Of a stretch of 64,000 nucleotides of DNA, positions 53,536 through 64,000 are shown one piece after another. This stretch comes from Lampris incognitus (lineage: Eukaryota > Chordata > Actinopteri > Lampriformes > Lampridae), in contig NC_079212.1 in the NCBI RefSeq assembly GCF_029633865.1, positions 146,894,845 to 146,958,844 of the forward strand, given 5' to 3'. The position numbers were made by a program, and so were the translations under genes. Positions within the stretch are counted from its first letter, which is position 1, and the number at the start of each line of letters is the position of its first letter. Under the pieces are notes generated by a model that did not search any database, had not been told where the DNA came from, and was given only the letters and a program-made list of their open reading frames with translations.

Positions 53536-54135
53536 TCGGCACACAGATAACAGGTTCCCAGGCCTCAGATCCAGGAGTTCCGTTTAAAGCCTTTCCTCAA
53601 GAAAATCTGTAAAACGTGTCTGTTGCACATGTTGTGGCTTACGCACGGGCTACGGCAACTGAACAGGCACAATTTTAAAGGCAAACACTGCCACTACACC
53701 CCTGCATCCAGACAACACACTCCCGCCTGTCATCAGTTGTAACACCATCAGGTCGCGACTGTGTGTCTAATAAAGAATAATGCCAGGTACACTCAGGTGT
53801 CTGGAGTTTGATTCTTCTGCTCGTTTAATTTCGTCCTGCTAGTTGCACACTCTCGTGGTAGACCACACGATCCCATTAGATTAACCACTTCCGCTACATC
53901 TGGTTAGTGCATTATGGGTAATGTAGTAGTTGTCCCTTCATCCAGCAGTACTAATCGTCTCCCGTCGAAAAGAAAAGAAAAACAAGTGTGCAAATATACA
54001 AAAGGCACAAATATATAAAAGGCACATAACCCAACAGTCTTGTATCGTCACCTGCGTCCCGAACTTAAGTAAACAGTAGCTGACACAACAAATAATAAAC
54101 GGTTTTCACATCAGGATACAGTAATAAACTGAGTA
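53536..54135. other. Intergenic or retrotransposon flank
   Basis: May include LTR or 3' flank of the adjacent Gypsy (AATAAAGAATAATGCCAGG near 53770 looks like a polyadenylation region on the plus strand), but I could not define LTR ends. Confidence 0.4.
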
Positions 54136-54707
54136 CACCTCACATAACAGGTAAGTTGTTTTTCACATAACAATTTTTGTTTTTGTTTTCACATATTTCT
54201 CTTCTTTTTTTATAGGACAGCAATCCGCCTACACCCTTTTCAATCGGTTGTAAGTCAAGGACCTGCCTTGGCTTGATGGCACGGCCATACCTCGTGTGGA
54301 GACGGGGCTCAGAGTGATTCGGTTCGCACACAGAACCATGGTGAGGTTCCTGTTCCCCTGGTCCAGTGACCTGATCATCTTCGGTTATCTCAGGCTGCTG
54401 TCTGCTGGGTGTGTGCTCGTCTTCTCGGGTTTTGAGAAGGTGCCGTCGGTTGCATCTGAAGGTCTGTCCTTCGCTGGTTTCGCTGTCTTGGAGTTTCTGC
54501 AGCTTGGATGACTGTTGCTGGGTTCCACCTACCATCTCCCTGCCGGAAGCGGATGGGCGTTCCGCTGTGCAGTGTCGACAGAGGTCTGGCAGACCTGTTG
54601 TGGGTAAGTCAAGTCAAGTCAAGTTTATGTATATAGCACATTTAAAACAACCATAGTTGAACCAAAGTGCAGCACAAACTTAAAATACAACATAAAATAA
54701 GTGACCC

Positions 54708-55170
54708 AAAGGCTGCTCTGGTGGCCGAGCGGAATAACCCGCCGTTCTTGCAGTCCGCTCGTCATGTGGCTGGGAGGTTCGTATCCCAGACTCGCCGTAA
54801 CCGGTCACGGCCAGAGCGTCCACGGGGTGAGGCATTCATTACGCCACCCTTACCCAAGGGACAGTGGTTGGAGAACGGTGTAGTGTTTGGGGACTCGTCG
54901 TTCTCCAGCGACCCCTCTGGCCCACCCGGGGTCTGCAGCCAAGCCAACGGAAGCATTCTCCCTACGTGTCCTTCGCGGCCTGAAGGTGATGCAATCCATG
55001 CGAGGAGGCTTCAGCGTGTAAACTAGCCAGAGCAGCCGACACGAGTTTGAAGGAAGCTGGTGTTACGACTATCTCCTTCCTGTAGAAACGAGAGCCAGGG
55101 GAGTTATTCAACAAGAGTTCCGGTCATGTGCCATTGGGTTAATCGGGTGGGATAAGGGGAAAAACTAGAA
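54708..55170 (+). mobile_element. tRNA-derived SINE nested in the L2
   Basis: The head GCTCTGGTGGCCGAGCGGAA resembles a tRNA A-box region, and GGGAGGTTCGTATCCCAGAC a B-box region. The body is GC-rich and non-coding, ending near GGGATAAGGGGAAAAACTAG. Only one copy of this family is seen in the window. Confidence 0.75.
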
Positions 55171-55307
55171 ATAAATTTAAAATAAAAGTAAGTGACATAT
55201 ATGAATATAACAATATATGTAAAGAAGACATAATAAAATAAAGAATATAAAATGTAAACAATAAAACATAAGACTAAACGTATTGTAACATGCACGGAGA
55301 AGTAGAC

Positions 55308-55410
55308 ATGTTAGTTGAGCGGTTAGCGATGTCTCCCGCGGTGCGGGAGATATTGGTTCGCGTCCCGGCTGTGGCGGTTCCTGTGGTTGCCCCCCGAATT
55401 CGCTACAGTA
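55308..55410 (+). mobile_element. Third-family SINE fragment
   Basis: GTTGAGCGGTTAGCGATGTC then GCGGTGCGGGAGATATTGGT and CGCGTCCCGGCTGTGGCGG match the copies at 47.4-47.7 kb. Confidence 0.75.
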
Positions 55411-57559
55411 TATTTGCACAATAAAATCACAGTGTGAAGCTCCACTTGAATTGAATGCCAGCAAGAAGAGGTAGGTCAAAGATTTAAAAGTCTCTAGGAT
55501 CTGAGCAGTTCTTATTCATGTGTACTGGTAGAATGTTCCAGAGATCAAGGGCAGCCACTGCAAAGGCTCTGTCGCCCCTATTCTTAAGCCTGGATCTCGG
55601 AACATGTAAGAAGAAAGAACATCTGGTTTGTTGATCTGAGTGCTCTGACTGGTGTATGATGATGTATTAGCTCAGATAAATAAGATGGTGCCAGCCCATT
55701 TAAAGACTTAAAAACAAGTAATAAAATCTTAAACTGGATCCTAAAACAGACAGGAAGCCAATGAAGGGCGGCCAGTACAGGCGTTATGTGATCACGTCGC
55801 TTCTTTCCTGTCAGAAGGCGAGCAGCTGCATTTTGTACAAGCTGCAGGTGATGATGCAACGACTGAGCTACACCAACATACAATGAAGTAAGCAAGATAG
55901 AGGTAGGGTAAGATAGAGCGCAGCCTGCGGCTCATCTGGATCTGTGCTGCAGATTTGAGGCTGTCGACTGGTGTATTCCTATACTCCAGCAGGCTAAGAT
56001 ATGGGTCTTTCTTGTCCTCTTTGGCTTTTGTGAGGATCCGCTTTGCGGTCTGGACAGTATTTTCAGCTAGACCGTTGCTCTGGGGGTAATGAGGGCTCGA
56101 AGTAACATGCTGAAAACCCCATGACTGTGCAAACTATTGGAATTCGCGTGAGTTGTAACATGTCCCGTTGTCACTAATGACTGTTTTTGGTATGCCATGT
56201 CTAGCAAACACGGCTTTCATTTTATGGATGACAGCAGCCTTGAGTGTCTGTAATAGAACCCAATTTCCCCTCGGGGATGAATTAAGTATTCTGATTCTGA
56301 TTCAGCCTTACACCTCTCTCCCTGGTCTAGCTGAGCATGGCTCTGAGGTTGCGGTCATGCTCGTCTTTTGTTTTCCCAAACACAACGATGTCATCTACGA
56401 TGCCAGCCACTCCCCTGAGGCCCTCATCTCGTCTACCCTCCTCTGGAATTCGTACTGAGTAGACACAATACCGAAAGGGAGCCTGAGAAAGTGGCATTGC
56501 CCAAATATGGTGTTAAACGTAGTGAGCAGTCATGACCCCTCACTGAGATTGATGGCCCAGTAGCCTGATCTTGCATCTAAGATGCTGAAGTATTTTGCCC
56601 TTACCAATTTGGAAGTCACATCCTCGAGTGTGGGTAGAGGGTATTATGGCCTCAGTATTGCCTTGTTTAAGGGCACACTCTAAGCTTATGTGTATGGGCT
56701 TCTTGCACATTACCAGCGCGTTAACCCACTGGGTAGGCTGAGTCACTTTGCAGATTATGCAAACCCCCTCCATACTGTCTAACTCTTTCTTTAGGCATTC
56801 TCTTAGGGCAAATGACACTCTCCGTGGCGGGCAGACCAGTGGTGTGACGCTAGGGTCCAGAGGTGTAAAACCAGGTCCAGAAAGTAAATGTCCAAACCGT
56901 GTATTTGCTTCAACCATGTTACTAAACCACCTGATTTCATTAACTAGTTTTCCCTACCTAGTTGAAGAGTGGTGTTGACTAGAATCTGCTGGTGTAGTGC
57001 ATGAGTAGAGCAAATACGTGGTTTGGACTTTTACTTTCTGGACCTGGTTTTTAACCCTCTGCTAGGGTCTATCCTGAAACTGCATTCAGCCTGGAATTCA
57101 CCTATGCCTTTGAAAACATTGGCATACTCACTCAGTATGTTGGCTGACTGGGTGGCTCGCTCTTCCTCACTGGCGTCGGTGACAGCATATACCACACCTT
57201 GATGAGCCCCAGGTCTCAACATGCTCTGTAGCCTAGGATGGGTGGGCCGTTGCATTCCACAATGTAGAACTTCTGATTTACTGACCTGTTCTTGTCTGCC
57301 AAATTGCAGTAATCGTTTACTTTCAGTGCATGCCCTCATAGCAAGTTATCTTACGGTTGTCAATCATTACTGGTGTGCTGGGCATGATTTTTGCAAAGTC
57401 TTTGACTGGTATCACATTTGCTTGTGCACCTGTATCCAACTTAAATGTGAGTTTTCGATTCTGTGGCCCCAGTCCTATGTCTGCTACTTCCTACTCTTTA
57501 TTCTCTGTTGTAACAGTGTCTACAAATAGCTGAGTAAAAATACTCATCATCTTCCTCAA

Positions 57560-60185
57560 CCTACTACTACTACTTTCGGCTGCTTCCATTAGGGGTCGCC
57601 ACAGCAGATCATCCATTTCCATCTCTTCCTGTCTTTTGCATCTTCCTCTGTCACACTAGCCACCTGCATGTCCTCCCTCACCACATCCATAAACCTCCTC
57701 TTTGGCCTTCCTCTTTTCCTCTTCCCTGGCAGCTCCATATTCAGCATCCTTCTCCCAACATACCCAGCATCTCTCCTCCACACGTCCAAGCCATCTCAAT
57801 CTTGTCTCTCTTGCTTTGTCTCCAAACCGTCCAACCTGAGCGGTCCCTCGAATATACTCGTTCCTAATCCTGTCCTTCTTCATCACTCCCAATGAAAATC
57901 TTATCATCTTCACCTCTGCCACCTCCAGCTCTGCCTCCTGTCTTTTTGTCAGTGCCACTGTCTCCAAACCATACAACATAGCTGGTCTCACAACCATCTT
58001 GTAAACCTTCCCTTTAACTCTTGCTGGTACCTTTCTGTCGCAAATCACTCCTAACTCTCTTCTCCACCCACTCCACCCTGCCTGCACTCTCTTCTTCACC
58101 TCTCTTCTGCACTCCCCGTTACTTTGGACAGTTGACCCCAAGTATTTAAACTCATACGCCTTTGTCACATCCACTCCTTGCATCCTGACCATTCCACTGT
58201 CCTCCCTCTCATTCACGCATAGGTATTCCGTCTTGCTCCTACTGACCTTCATTCCTCTTCTCTCCAGTGCATACCTCCACCTCTCCAGGCTCCCCTCAAC
58301 CTGCACCCTACTCTCGCTACATATCACAATGTCATCTGCGAACATCTTCATCCATGAAGACTCCTGCCTGATCTTGTCCGTCGACCTGTCCATTACCATT
58401 GCAATCAAGAAAGGGCTCAGAGCCGATCCTTCATGTAATCCCACCTCCACCTTGAACCCATCTGTCATTCCAACCGCACACGTCACCATTGTCACACTTC
58501 CCTCGTACATATCCTGCACCACTCCTACATAATTCTCTGCAACTCACGACTTCCTCATACAATACCACACCTCCTCTCTCAGCACCCTGTCGTATGCTTT
58601 CTCTAAATCTACAAAGACACAATGCAACGCCTTCTGGCCTCCTCTATACTTCTCAATCAACATTCTCAAATCAAACATCACATCTGTGGTGCTCTTTCGT
58701 GGCATGAAACCATACTGCTGCTCGCTAATCGTTACCTTTCCTCTTAACCTAGCTTCTATTACTCTTCCCCATATCTTCATGCTGTGGCTGATCAACTTTA
58801 TACCTCTGTAGTTGCTACAGTTCTGCACATCGCCCTTGTTCTTGAAAATTGGTACCAGTATTCTTCTTCTCCACTCCTCAGCATCCTCTCACTTTCCAAG
58901 ATTGTGTTAAACAATCTAGTTAAAAACCCCACTGCCATCTCTCCTAAACATCCCCATGCCTCCACAGGTATGTCATTAGGACCAACTGCCTTTCCATTCT
59001 TCATCCTCTTCATAGCTCCCCTCACTTCCTCCTTGCTAATCCACTGCACTTCCTGATTCACATCCCCACATTATCCAACCTTCTCTCTCTCTCATTTTCT
59101 TCAGTCATCAGCCCCTCAAAGTTCTCCTTCCACCTTCTTAGCACACTGTCCTCGCTTGTCAGCATATTTCCATCTTTATTCTTGATCGTGCTAACTTGCT
59201 GCACATCCTTCGCAGCTCAGTCCCTCTGTCTAGCCAATCGGTACAAGTCCTTTTCTCCTTCCTTAGTGTCTAATCTGTCATACAACTCACCATACTCCTT
59301 TTCCTTTGCTTTTGCCACCTCTGTCTTTGCTTTATGCTGCGTCTCCTTGTACTCCTGTCTACTTTATTCATCTCTCTGACTATCCTACTTCTTCTTTGCC
59401 AACCTCTTCCTCTGTATAATTTGCTGTACTTCCTCATTCCACCACCAAGTCTCCGTGTCTTCCTTCCTCTGTCCTGATGACATACCAAGTACCTTCCTAG
59501 CTGTCTCCCTCACTATTTCTGCAGTGGTTTTCCAGCCATCTGGCAACTCTTCACTACCACCCAGTGCCTGTCTTAACTCCTGCCTGAACTCCACACAACA
59601 GTCGTCCTTCTTCAACTTCCACCATTTGATCTTCGGCTGTGTCTTCACTCGCTTCCTCTTCTTGGTCTCCAAAGTCATCCTACAGACCACCATCCGATGC
59701 TGCCTAGCTACATTCTCCCGTCAGCACCTAGCAGTCGCCAATCCCTTTTAGATCGCGCCTTCTATATAAGATATAGTCCACCTGTGTGCACTTTCCTCCA
59801 CTCTTGTACGTCACCCAGTGTTCCTCTTTCTTCTTGAAATATGTATTCACCACAGCCATTTCCATCCTTTTCGCACAATTGACCACCATCTGTCCTTCCA
59901 CATTTCTCTCCTTGACACCATACCTACCCATCACCTCCTCATCACCTCTGTTCCCTTCACCAACATGTCCACCGAAGTCTGCTCCAATCACCACTCTCTC
60001 CTCCTTGGGTACCCTCTCCACCACATCATCCAAATCACTCCAGAATTCTTCTTTCTCGTCCATCTCACACCCAACTTGTGGGGCATATGTGCTGATAACA
60101 TTCAGCAATACACCTTCGATTTCCAGCTTCATACTCATCACTCTGTCTGACACTCTCTTCACCTCCAGCACACTCTTGGCGCCTC
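57560..60185 (-). mobile_element. RTE-like LINE, longest copy (endonuclease, RT, 3' end)
   Basis: The minus strand contains, in order: endonuclease piece 60171-59728 ([40 protein letters not shown]); linker 59693-59270 (CVEFRQELRQALGGSEELPD, TRRLGGGMRKYSKLYRGRGW in a shifted frame); early RT 59061-58798 (VRGAMKRMKNGKAVGPNDIP); and 58828-58544 (ISHSMKIWGRVIEARLRGKV, EKAYDRVLREEVWYCMRKS). The RT core and C-terminus follow in one 288-codon frame, 58522-57656. It has GSALSPFLIAMVMDRSTDKI and MFADDIVICSESRVQVEGSL. The 3' end is the GGCGACCC-type tail and a short CTA run. Frameshifts separate the blocks, and the first part of the endonuclease is absent. Confidence 0.93.
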
Positions 60186-61695
60186 TTGGCTAAAGCCTAA
60201 CGGGACCGCGGACTGGCGGTTATAAAAATCCCCACATCCCTGGCTCGTAAGTGCCTAACAAGTGGACAGTCCGCACTCCCAATCCGACCATCACTTGGGT
60301 GCAACCTGTGGCGGATCCCATCGTCTTCACTCTTGTGTTGCAATGGAACTAGATCCTCCCAGGCCAAGCACTGTGGACCAGCGTTGCGACCTGATCACCT
60401 CTTTAATCAAGGCTTTAGCGAATGGCTCCAAATTTTTAAGCACACACTTTAATCTCTTGGAATGGATCCTCGGACACGCGAGACGCCAACGACGACGACA
60501 GGTGGTGGGGAACGGAACAGATCGCTACCTGGACGCCCCAGGCACAATTGTAAAGGCAAATGCACAATTGCAATCAAGTGCTAAGGCGCTTTGTGAAATA
60601 CTCTTATCACAAAGATTTAGGAGTCCTAAGTTAAGACTGACCCTGATTCCTCCTCCCGCTTCAGTGAAGCGTAGCGGAGACTGGAGTGCTAACTGGGACA
60701 TCTTCAGGGCAGATTCTGAGATAGAATTCGTGCGTCAGCACTCATGAGCAAGCACGCCAGTTTTGCCTCCGAAACAGACACGTCCATTATATTCAGGAGT
60801 TCCTCCTAAATTGGTGAGTGAGGAGCAACTTTTAGCCTTAAGCTGTTTTGCGGATATGCTCCAGGAACAGAACACACCTGAGCTGGCTGCTGCCATTAAC
60901 AGCTGCTGTTAGACTGGAAGCTGATCACAGGTACAAATTTACCTTCATTTCATAAACAAGTTGTGAAAGACAAAAAATCTTCTCTTGCATCCATTCAGTT
61001 TCTGTTCCCGTTCGTGCAGCGATATGTCGGCTTGTTCCCATCAGCCACAGCCATTCTACATGACCAAGAAAAGGATGCATTTTAAAGCCTGTGTAGCCTA
61101 TCCCATGAATATGCTAGGAGACACTCGACGTGTAAGAGGTTGCATTAAAATAAATTAAAGCCTGATCAAAAAGTCAGTATTTTAATGTTAACCAGCGACT
61201 ACTTACATATTCATTAAAAAATTGTTTTCCTTATTTGACTATGGCAACAGGATTCATGCCCTCTACCTTTTCATTTTTAGTCTACTGCATAGACGGCATT
61301 GGGGTCCCTTTCAAAGTGTTTCAGGAATCCATCCCACACTGAAAAAGGGGGGAGGTGGGGTTGTACAATTTACAAAAATGCATTTCGTATGTATGACATG
61401 ATTCATTTATGTTACTTCTCTGATCATATGTCAGTCATGTAGAATTCTTTTAATTTTGATGGATGTAAAATCTAAACGTTTCAGTCATGTAAAGGACGAA
61501 TGAATGTTTTGTTTGGAAACTCCGACCCCTTCGAACAGCGAAAACTTCTGCAGCGGGAAATTGTAAATATGTCAGTGGTTACTACTCACTGTGCCACTGC
61601 CTGCAGAACGTGTGCATCAACATGCGTCCAAACAGCATGTGTACATGTGAGCAGCTTTTATAAGCGTTTGCTTTGCTGGCCATCATACCAACATG
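60186..61695. other. Intergenic, one SINE scrap, no gene seen
   Basis: A fragment resembling the main SINE head (GGAACAGATCGCTACCTGGA then CGCCCC) lies at 60510-60540. A 161-codon plus-strand frame at 60262-60747 crosses this scrap and has no motif I recognise, so I do not call it a gene. Confidence 0.5.
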
Positions 61696-61700
61696 TACCG

Positions 61701-62023
61701 CAGGAGCGCAACGGGGGGGGAGGGTGTGCAGAGGGTGCAATGCACACAGGTGCCACATCAGCGGGGGCGCTAAAAGTACAGTGTACAGTCAAAAGTTTCT
61801 GGTTATAGGCCTATTTGTTTTTTTAAAGTTTAATATTTATGAATATTATTACTTAGATAAGAATTTTGGATTAGAATATACATAGATGTTATATTTTTTA
61901 GTTATGCCTGTGGTAGTTTTTTTTTTGCATATGGCCTTTTGGCGCCCCCACTGATGCGGTGCCCCTGCTGATGTGACGCCTGTGTGCATTGCACCACCTG
62001 CCCCCCCGTTGCGCCCCCCCCTG
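61701..62023. mobile_element. MITE with terminal inverted repeats of about 65 bp
   Basis: The left end CAGGAGCGCAACGGGGGGGG and the inverted right end CAGGGGGGGGCGCAACGGGG continue to share GGTGCAATGCACACAGG and CACATCAGC. AT-rich centre, no ORF. The 8-bp flanks do not match well, so hAT membership is only suggested by the CAGG start. Confidence 0.75.
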
Positions 62024-62036
62024 GCTGTGACAAACG

Positions 62037-62115
62037 ACGGAAGCTAAGTAGGTATGGACTTGGCTAGTACTTGGATGGGAGACCTCCCGAGAAAACTACG
62101 AAACTGGTATATAGT
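62037..62115 (+). pseudogene. 5S-rRNA-derived fragment
   Basis: CGGAAGCTAAGTAGGTATGG then CTAGTACTTGGATGGGAGAC match the internal control region of vertebrate 5S rRNA with a few changes. The 5' half is missing, and after GGGAGACC the match decays. It could be a 5S pseudogene or the head of a 5S-derived SINE (SINE3 type). Confidence 0.8.
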
Positions 62116-62339
62116 ATATTGAACATGAATAAAGTATTTTTAGAAAACACAACTTTAATATGTGCAACCGATGTACATAATTTTTTTGTGTAAATCCAAC
62201 AGACTTTTTTTTCAGTGCATCCAAACTTCAGAGAGAGTTGTTATGAAGAATTCACCAACACAGACCGCTCCCCTGTCAGCGAATCACTGTGGCCATATCA
62301 TGACACATAACGTCTCCATGGCAACGGGGTCAACCCCGC

Positions 62340-62430
62340 CCTTTCCTATCGGACTCCGTTCTTGTGGAATAACCTGCCTGCTGTCGTCAGACAATCAGAG
62401 TCTGTTGAGTCCTTTAAATCCAAATTTAGG
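62340..62430 (+). mobile_element. LINE reverse transcriptase C-terminal scrap
   Basis: Plus strand reads RTPFLWNNLPAVVRQSESVE then SFKSKFRS, the usual end of L2/Rex1-type RT proteins. It directly precedes the SINE head at 62431. Confidence 0.75.
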
Positions 62431-63325
62431 AGCGTTCAGGTAGTGTAGCGGTCTATTCCATTGCCTACCAACACGGGAATCGCCAGTTCGAATCCCCGCG
62501 TTAACTCCGGCTTAGTCAGGCGTCCCTACAAACACAATTCACCCTTCGCTAAGCCACGCCCCCGAACCGCAGACTGGCCAGTCAGCGCAGCGTGGGACAG
62601 GCTCCGACAGCGGTCCGACACTCTCATGGCGGCGCTCCGTTGACTCCGATGCAAACGTTTCAGATTGTCTTCATGTGCGAGCTGGTTTTGTGGACTTTTA
62701 GCTAGTTATGGTTCAACATTGTGCCGGGGGCACCTGTAACAGTGACACTCGTTACCCGGAGAGGCTGGAAGGAGATGTACGTTCTTTTGCCTTTCCAAAA
62801 CCCAAATCAAACCCTGAAAAGTGTAGGCTGTGGATAAAGCTATGTGGACGTCCTCAAATCCAGTTGAACCCCACAAAGACCAACAAGAACAGCTTTGTCT
62901 GCTCCAAGGTAAGCAATTGCTTTTATTAACTGTAAAACAATGTTAAAGCTTGGCGGACTTAGCAACAGTAACTAAGGGGGTGGGCCTTAGCGAAGGGTGA
63001 ATTGGCCATGTGTGCGGGTAGGAAGCTGGATGTGGGTATGTATCCTGGTCGCTACACTAGCACCTCCTATGGTTGGTCGAGGTGCCTCTTCAGGAGGGAG
63101 GGGGATCTGGGGGAAATAGCGTGATCCTCCCACATGCTACGTCCCCCTGGTGAAACTCCTCACTTTCAGGTGAAAAGAAGCGGCTGGTGACTCCACATGT
63201 ATGGGAGGAGGCATGTGGTAGTCTGCAGCCCTCCCCGGATCGGCAGAGGGGGTGGAGCAGAGACCGGGACGGCTGGGAAGAGTGGGGTAATTAGCTGGAT
63301 ACAATTGGGGGGGGGGGGATCCACA
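62431..63325 (+). mobile_element. Main-family SINE split by a DNA transposon
   Basis: The head (62431-62539: GTAGTGTAGCGGTCTATTCC, CAGTTCGAATCCCCGCG) and the remainder (63000-63325: GGCCATGTGTGCGGGTAGGA through GATACAATTGGGGG) make one copy matching 30261-30701. The break falls in the word ACACAATTGGCC, which is intact in the 30.3-kb copy. Confidence 0.92.
62540..62999 (+). mobile_element. 460-bp DNA transposon encoding a THAP-domain exon
   Basis: Perfect 14-bp terminal inverted repeats, CACCCTTCGCTAAG, bound the insert. AATT is present on both sides (62536-62539 and 63000-63003), a 4-bp target duplication given that the uninterrupted SINE has it once. Inside, an ATG at 62708 opens 67 codons up to a strong donor, AAG-GTAAGC, at 62908. 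The peptide has C5, C10, FAFPKPKSNPEKC, RLWIKLCGR and FVCSK, where the final His of the C2CH THAP zinc finger would start the next exon. No transposase core follows, so it is an internally deleted derivative. THAP occurs in P-element-, Kolobok- and ISL2EU-type transposases; the 4-bp duplication does not fit P elements (8 bp). Confidence 0.88.
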
Positions 63326-63559
63326 CACAAAAAAAAATCTTAAATTGTCACTAATTTACCCTGGGCATGCCTTGTTCAAGTACCAACTCAACTCTTTCTC
63401 ATCAGAATCTGCAAGCTGACTTCCAGATGAAGCAAAATAAACCCTGATTCAATTCAACTGAATCTAAAAATATGAAGAAACATTCTTATAAAAGTGTGCA
63501 TCTGCTTTAATACTTGTTTGCCTGTGTTTCTTTGTGTGAAAGTGGAGGGGGAGACCGTG

Positions 63560-63625
<66 letters not shown>

Positions 63626-63630
63626 AGAAG
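63560..63630. repeat. (GA)n microsatellite
   Basis: About 30 GA units at 63565-63616 with a short variant tail; a second GA run closes the window at 63950-64000. No gene seen between 63330 and 64000. Confidence 0.95.
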
Positions 63631-64000
63631 TAGAGGAAAAAGAGAAAAGAGCAAATTCTTGAGTTTTCCCAAATGTCTCAGTTCCTAAAAAGCCCCCATT
63701 CTTCCTTGTTGGTCTACAGAAGGAGGGATCTGTGTCAGGAGTGGTTATGTGTGACACAGATCGGCTCTCTCTCGCTTCATTGGTAAGACAGTCAGGTAGG
63801 ACTCTGGCCCGCGACAGCACCGATCCCTTCACCATCACAGAGCTCAGACACAGTGGCGTGTCTGTTGCTGGGAGAGTCACAAAAACAAGAACTCAACAAA
63901 ACAAACACTGACCTCCTTCCCCGTTCACCCCCCATCTTCTCACAGCCAGAGAGAGAGAGAGAGAGAGAAATATGGAGAGAGAGGAATATGGAGAGAGAGG

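Larger units (their letters stand above)
54609..55905 (-). mobile_element. L2-like LINE 3' end inserted in the Gypsy integrase
   Basis: Minus-strand C-terminus (55895-55584): LTSLYVGVAQSLHHHLQLVQ, then AALHWLPVCFRIQFKILLLV. The 3' end TGTTTTAAATGTGCTATATA runs to ACTTGACTTGACTTGAC at 54609, a typical fish L2-type tail. GGGTAAG is found on both sides (54602-54608 and 55906-55912), a likely 7-bp target duplication inside integrase sequence. The LINE is itself interrupted between about 54700 and 55430 by SINEs. Confidence 0.85.
54140..57490 (-). mobile_element. Ty3/Gypsy pol (protease, RT, integrase), broken and interrupted
   Basis: Read on the minus strand. 57480-57340 encodes a protease with KLDTGAQANVIP. 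57339-56290 holds RT (VTPLVCPPRRVSFALREC, QPTQWVNALV, further blocks in shifted frames). 56225-55910 holds the integrase core (VISDNGTCYNSREFQ, then a stop, then NGLAENTVQTAKRILTKAKE). RNase H and the integrase N-terminus are missing, replaced by about 65 bp that includes CCTCGGGGATGAATTAAGTA. The integrase C-terminus (FRQGDGRWNPATVIQAAETP, then RRHLLKTRED and TRYGRAIKPRQVLDL) resumes at 54600-54140, beyond an inserted L2 (54609-55905). Many frame breaks make this non-functional. LTRs not found. Confidence 0.9.

Noticed and set aside
60262..60747. 161-codon plus-strand open frame
   Set aside because: It crosses a SINE scrap and has no recognised motif or splice context.
62037..62115. Functional 5S rRNA gene
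   Set aside because: The 5' half is absent and the 3' end diverges.

Overview
The window is nuclear DNA of a ray-finned fish, most likely a teleost. Its only recognisable host gene is one complete vertebrate-type gene with canonical GT-AG introns. The rest is a dense, mixed population of fish-type mobile DNA: RTE-like, Rex-type and L2/CR1-like LINEs, tRNA-derived SINEs with target-site duplications, Ty3/Gypsy fragments, Tc1, hAT, piggyBac-like and THAP-bearing DNA transposons, long microsatellites and kilobase minisatellites. I see no bacterial operon, CRISPR array or phage.

The host gene is slc6a1, the GABA transporter GAT-1, on the minus strand. Fourteen coding exons can be joined from the ATG at 39049 to the TAG at 8678. 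They give 1806 nt and 601 residues in unbroken phase (human GAT-1 has 599). The transport-site residues and the C-terminal AYI motif are intact. A non-coding first exon probably lies above 39.2 kb, near the CpG-rich block at 40.2-41.2 kb. The 3' UTR probably runs below 8.68 kb toward 5.7 kb.

Layout. 1-5.5 kb: L2-like LINE, RTE 3' end, Gypsy gag/RT debris, a 22-bp minisatellite and a Rex-type LINE with a 16-bp target duplication. 5.7-8.7 kb: putative slc6a1 3' UTR carrying a MITE. 8.7-39 kb: slc6a1, whose introns hold a RTE in an older MITE, SINEs, two decayed hAT transposases (one with an in-frame 63-bp minisatellite), a Tc1 / CGGBP1-like / 15-bp repeat chimera, a piggyBac-like element inside another element, an almost end-complete Tc1, a palindromic CTGCAG satellite, a purine-rich minisatellite and a minisatellite of GATA motifs beside exon 4. 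39.2-41.3 kb: intron 1 and putative promoter with (CA)54, a 22-bp minisatellite and a CpG-rich block. 41.3-50.2 kb: RTE, Gypsy gag-pro-RT, LINE, RTE, SINEs and a L2/CR1-like LINE. 51-53.5 kb: an inverted-repeat foldback element and a 1.3-kb 22-bp minisatellite. 54.1-57.5 kb: a Gypsy pol interrupted by a L2 that is itself interrupted by SINEs. 57.5-60.2 kb: the longest RTE copy. 61.7-63.3 kb: a MITE, a 5S-rRNA-like fragment, and a SINE split by a 460-bp THAP-encoding transposon.

The biology is one synaptic transporter gene in a repeat-rich setting. The points most worth a second look are repeats touching slc6a1 splice sites, an unusual substitution and lost glycosylation sites in the protein, and several nested or chimeric transposons whose insertion order can be read from the sequence.
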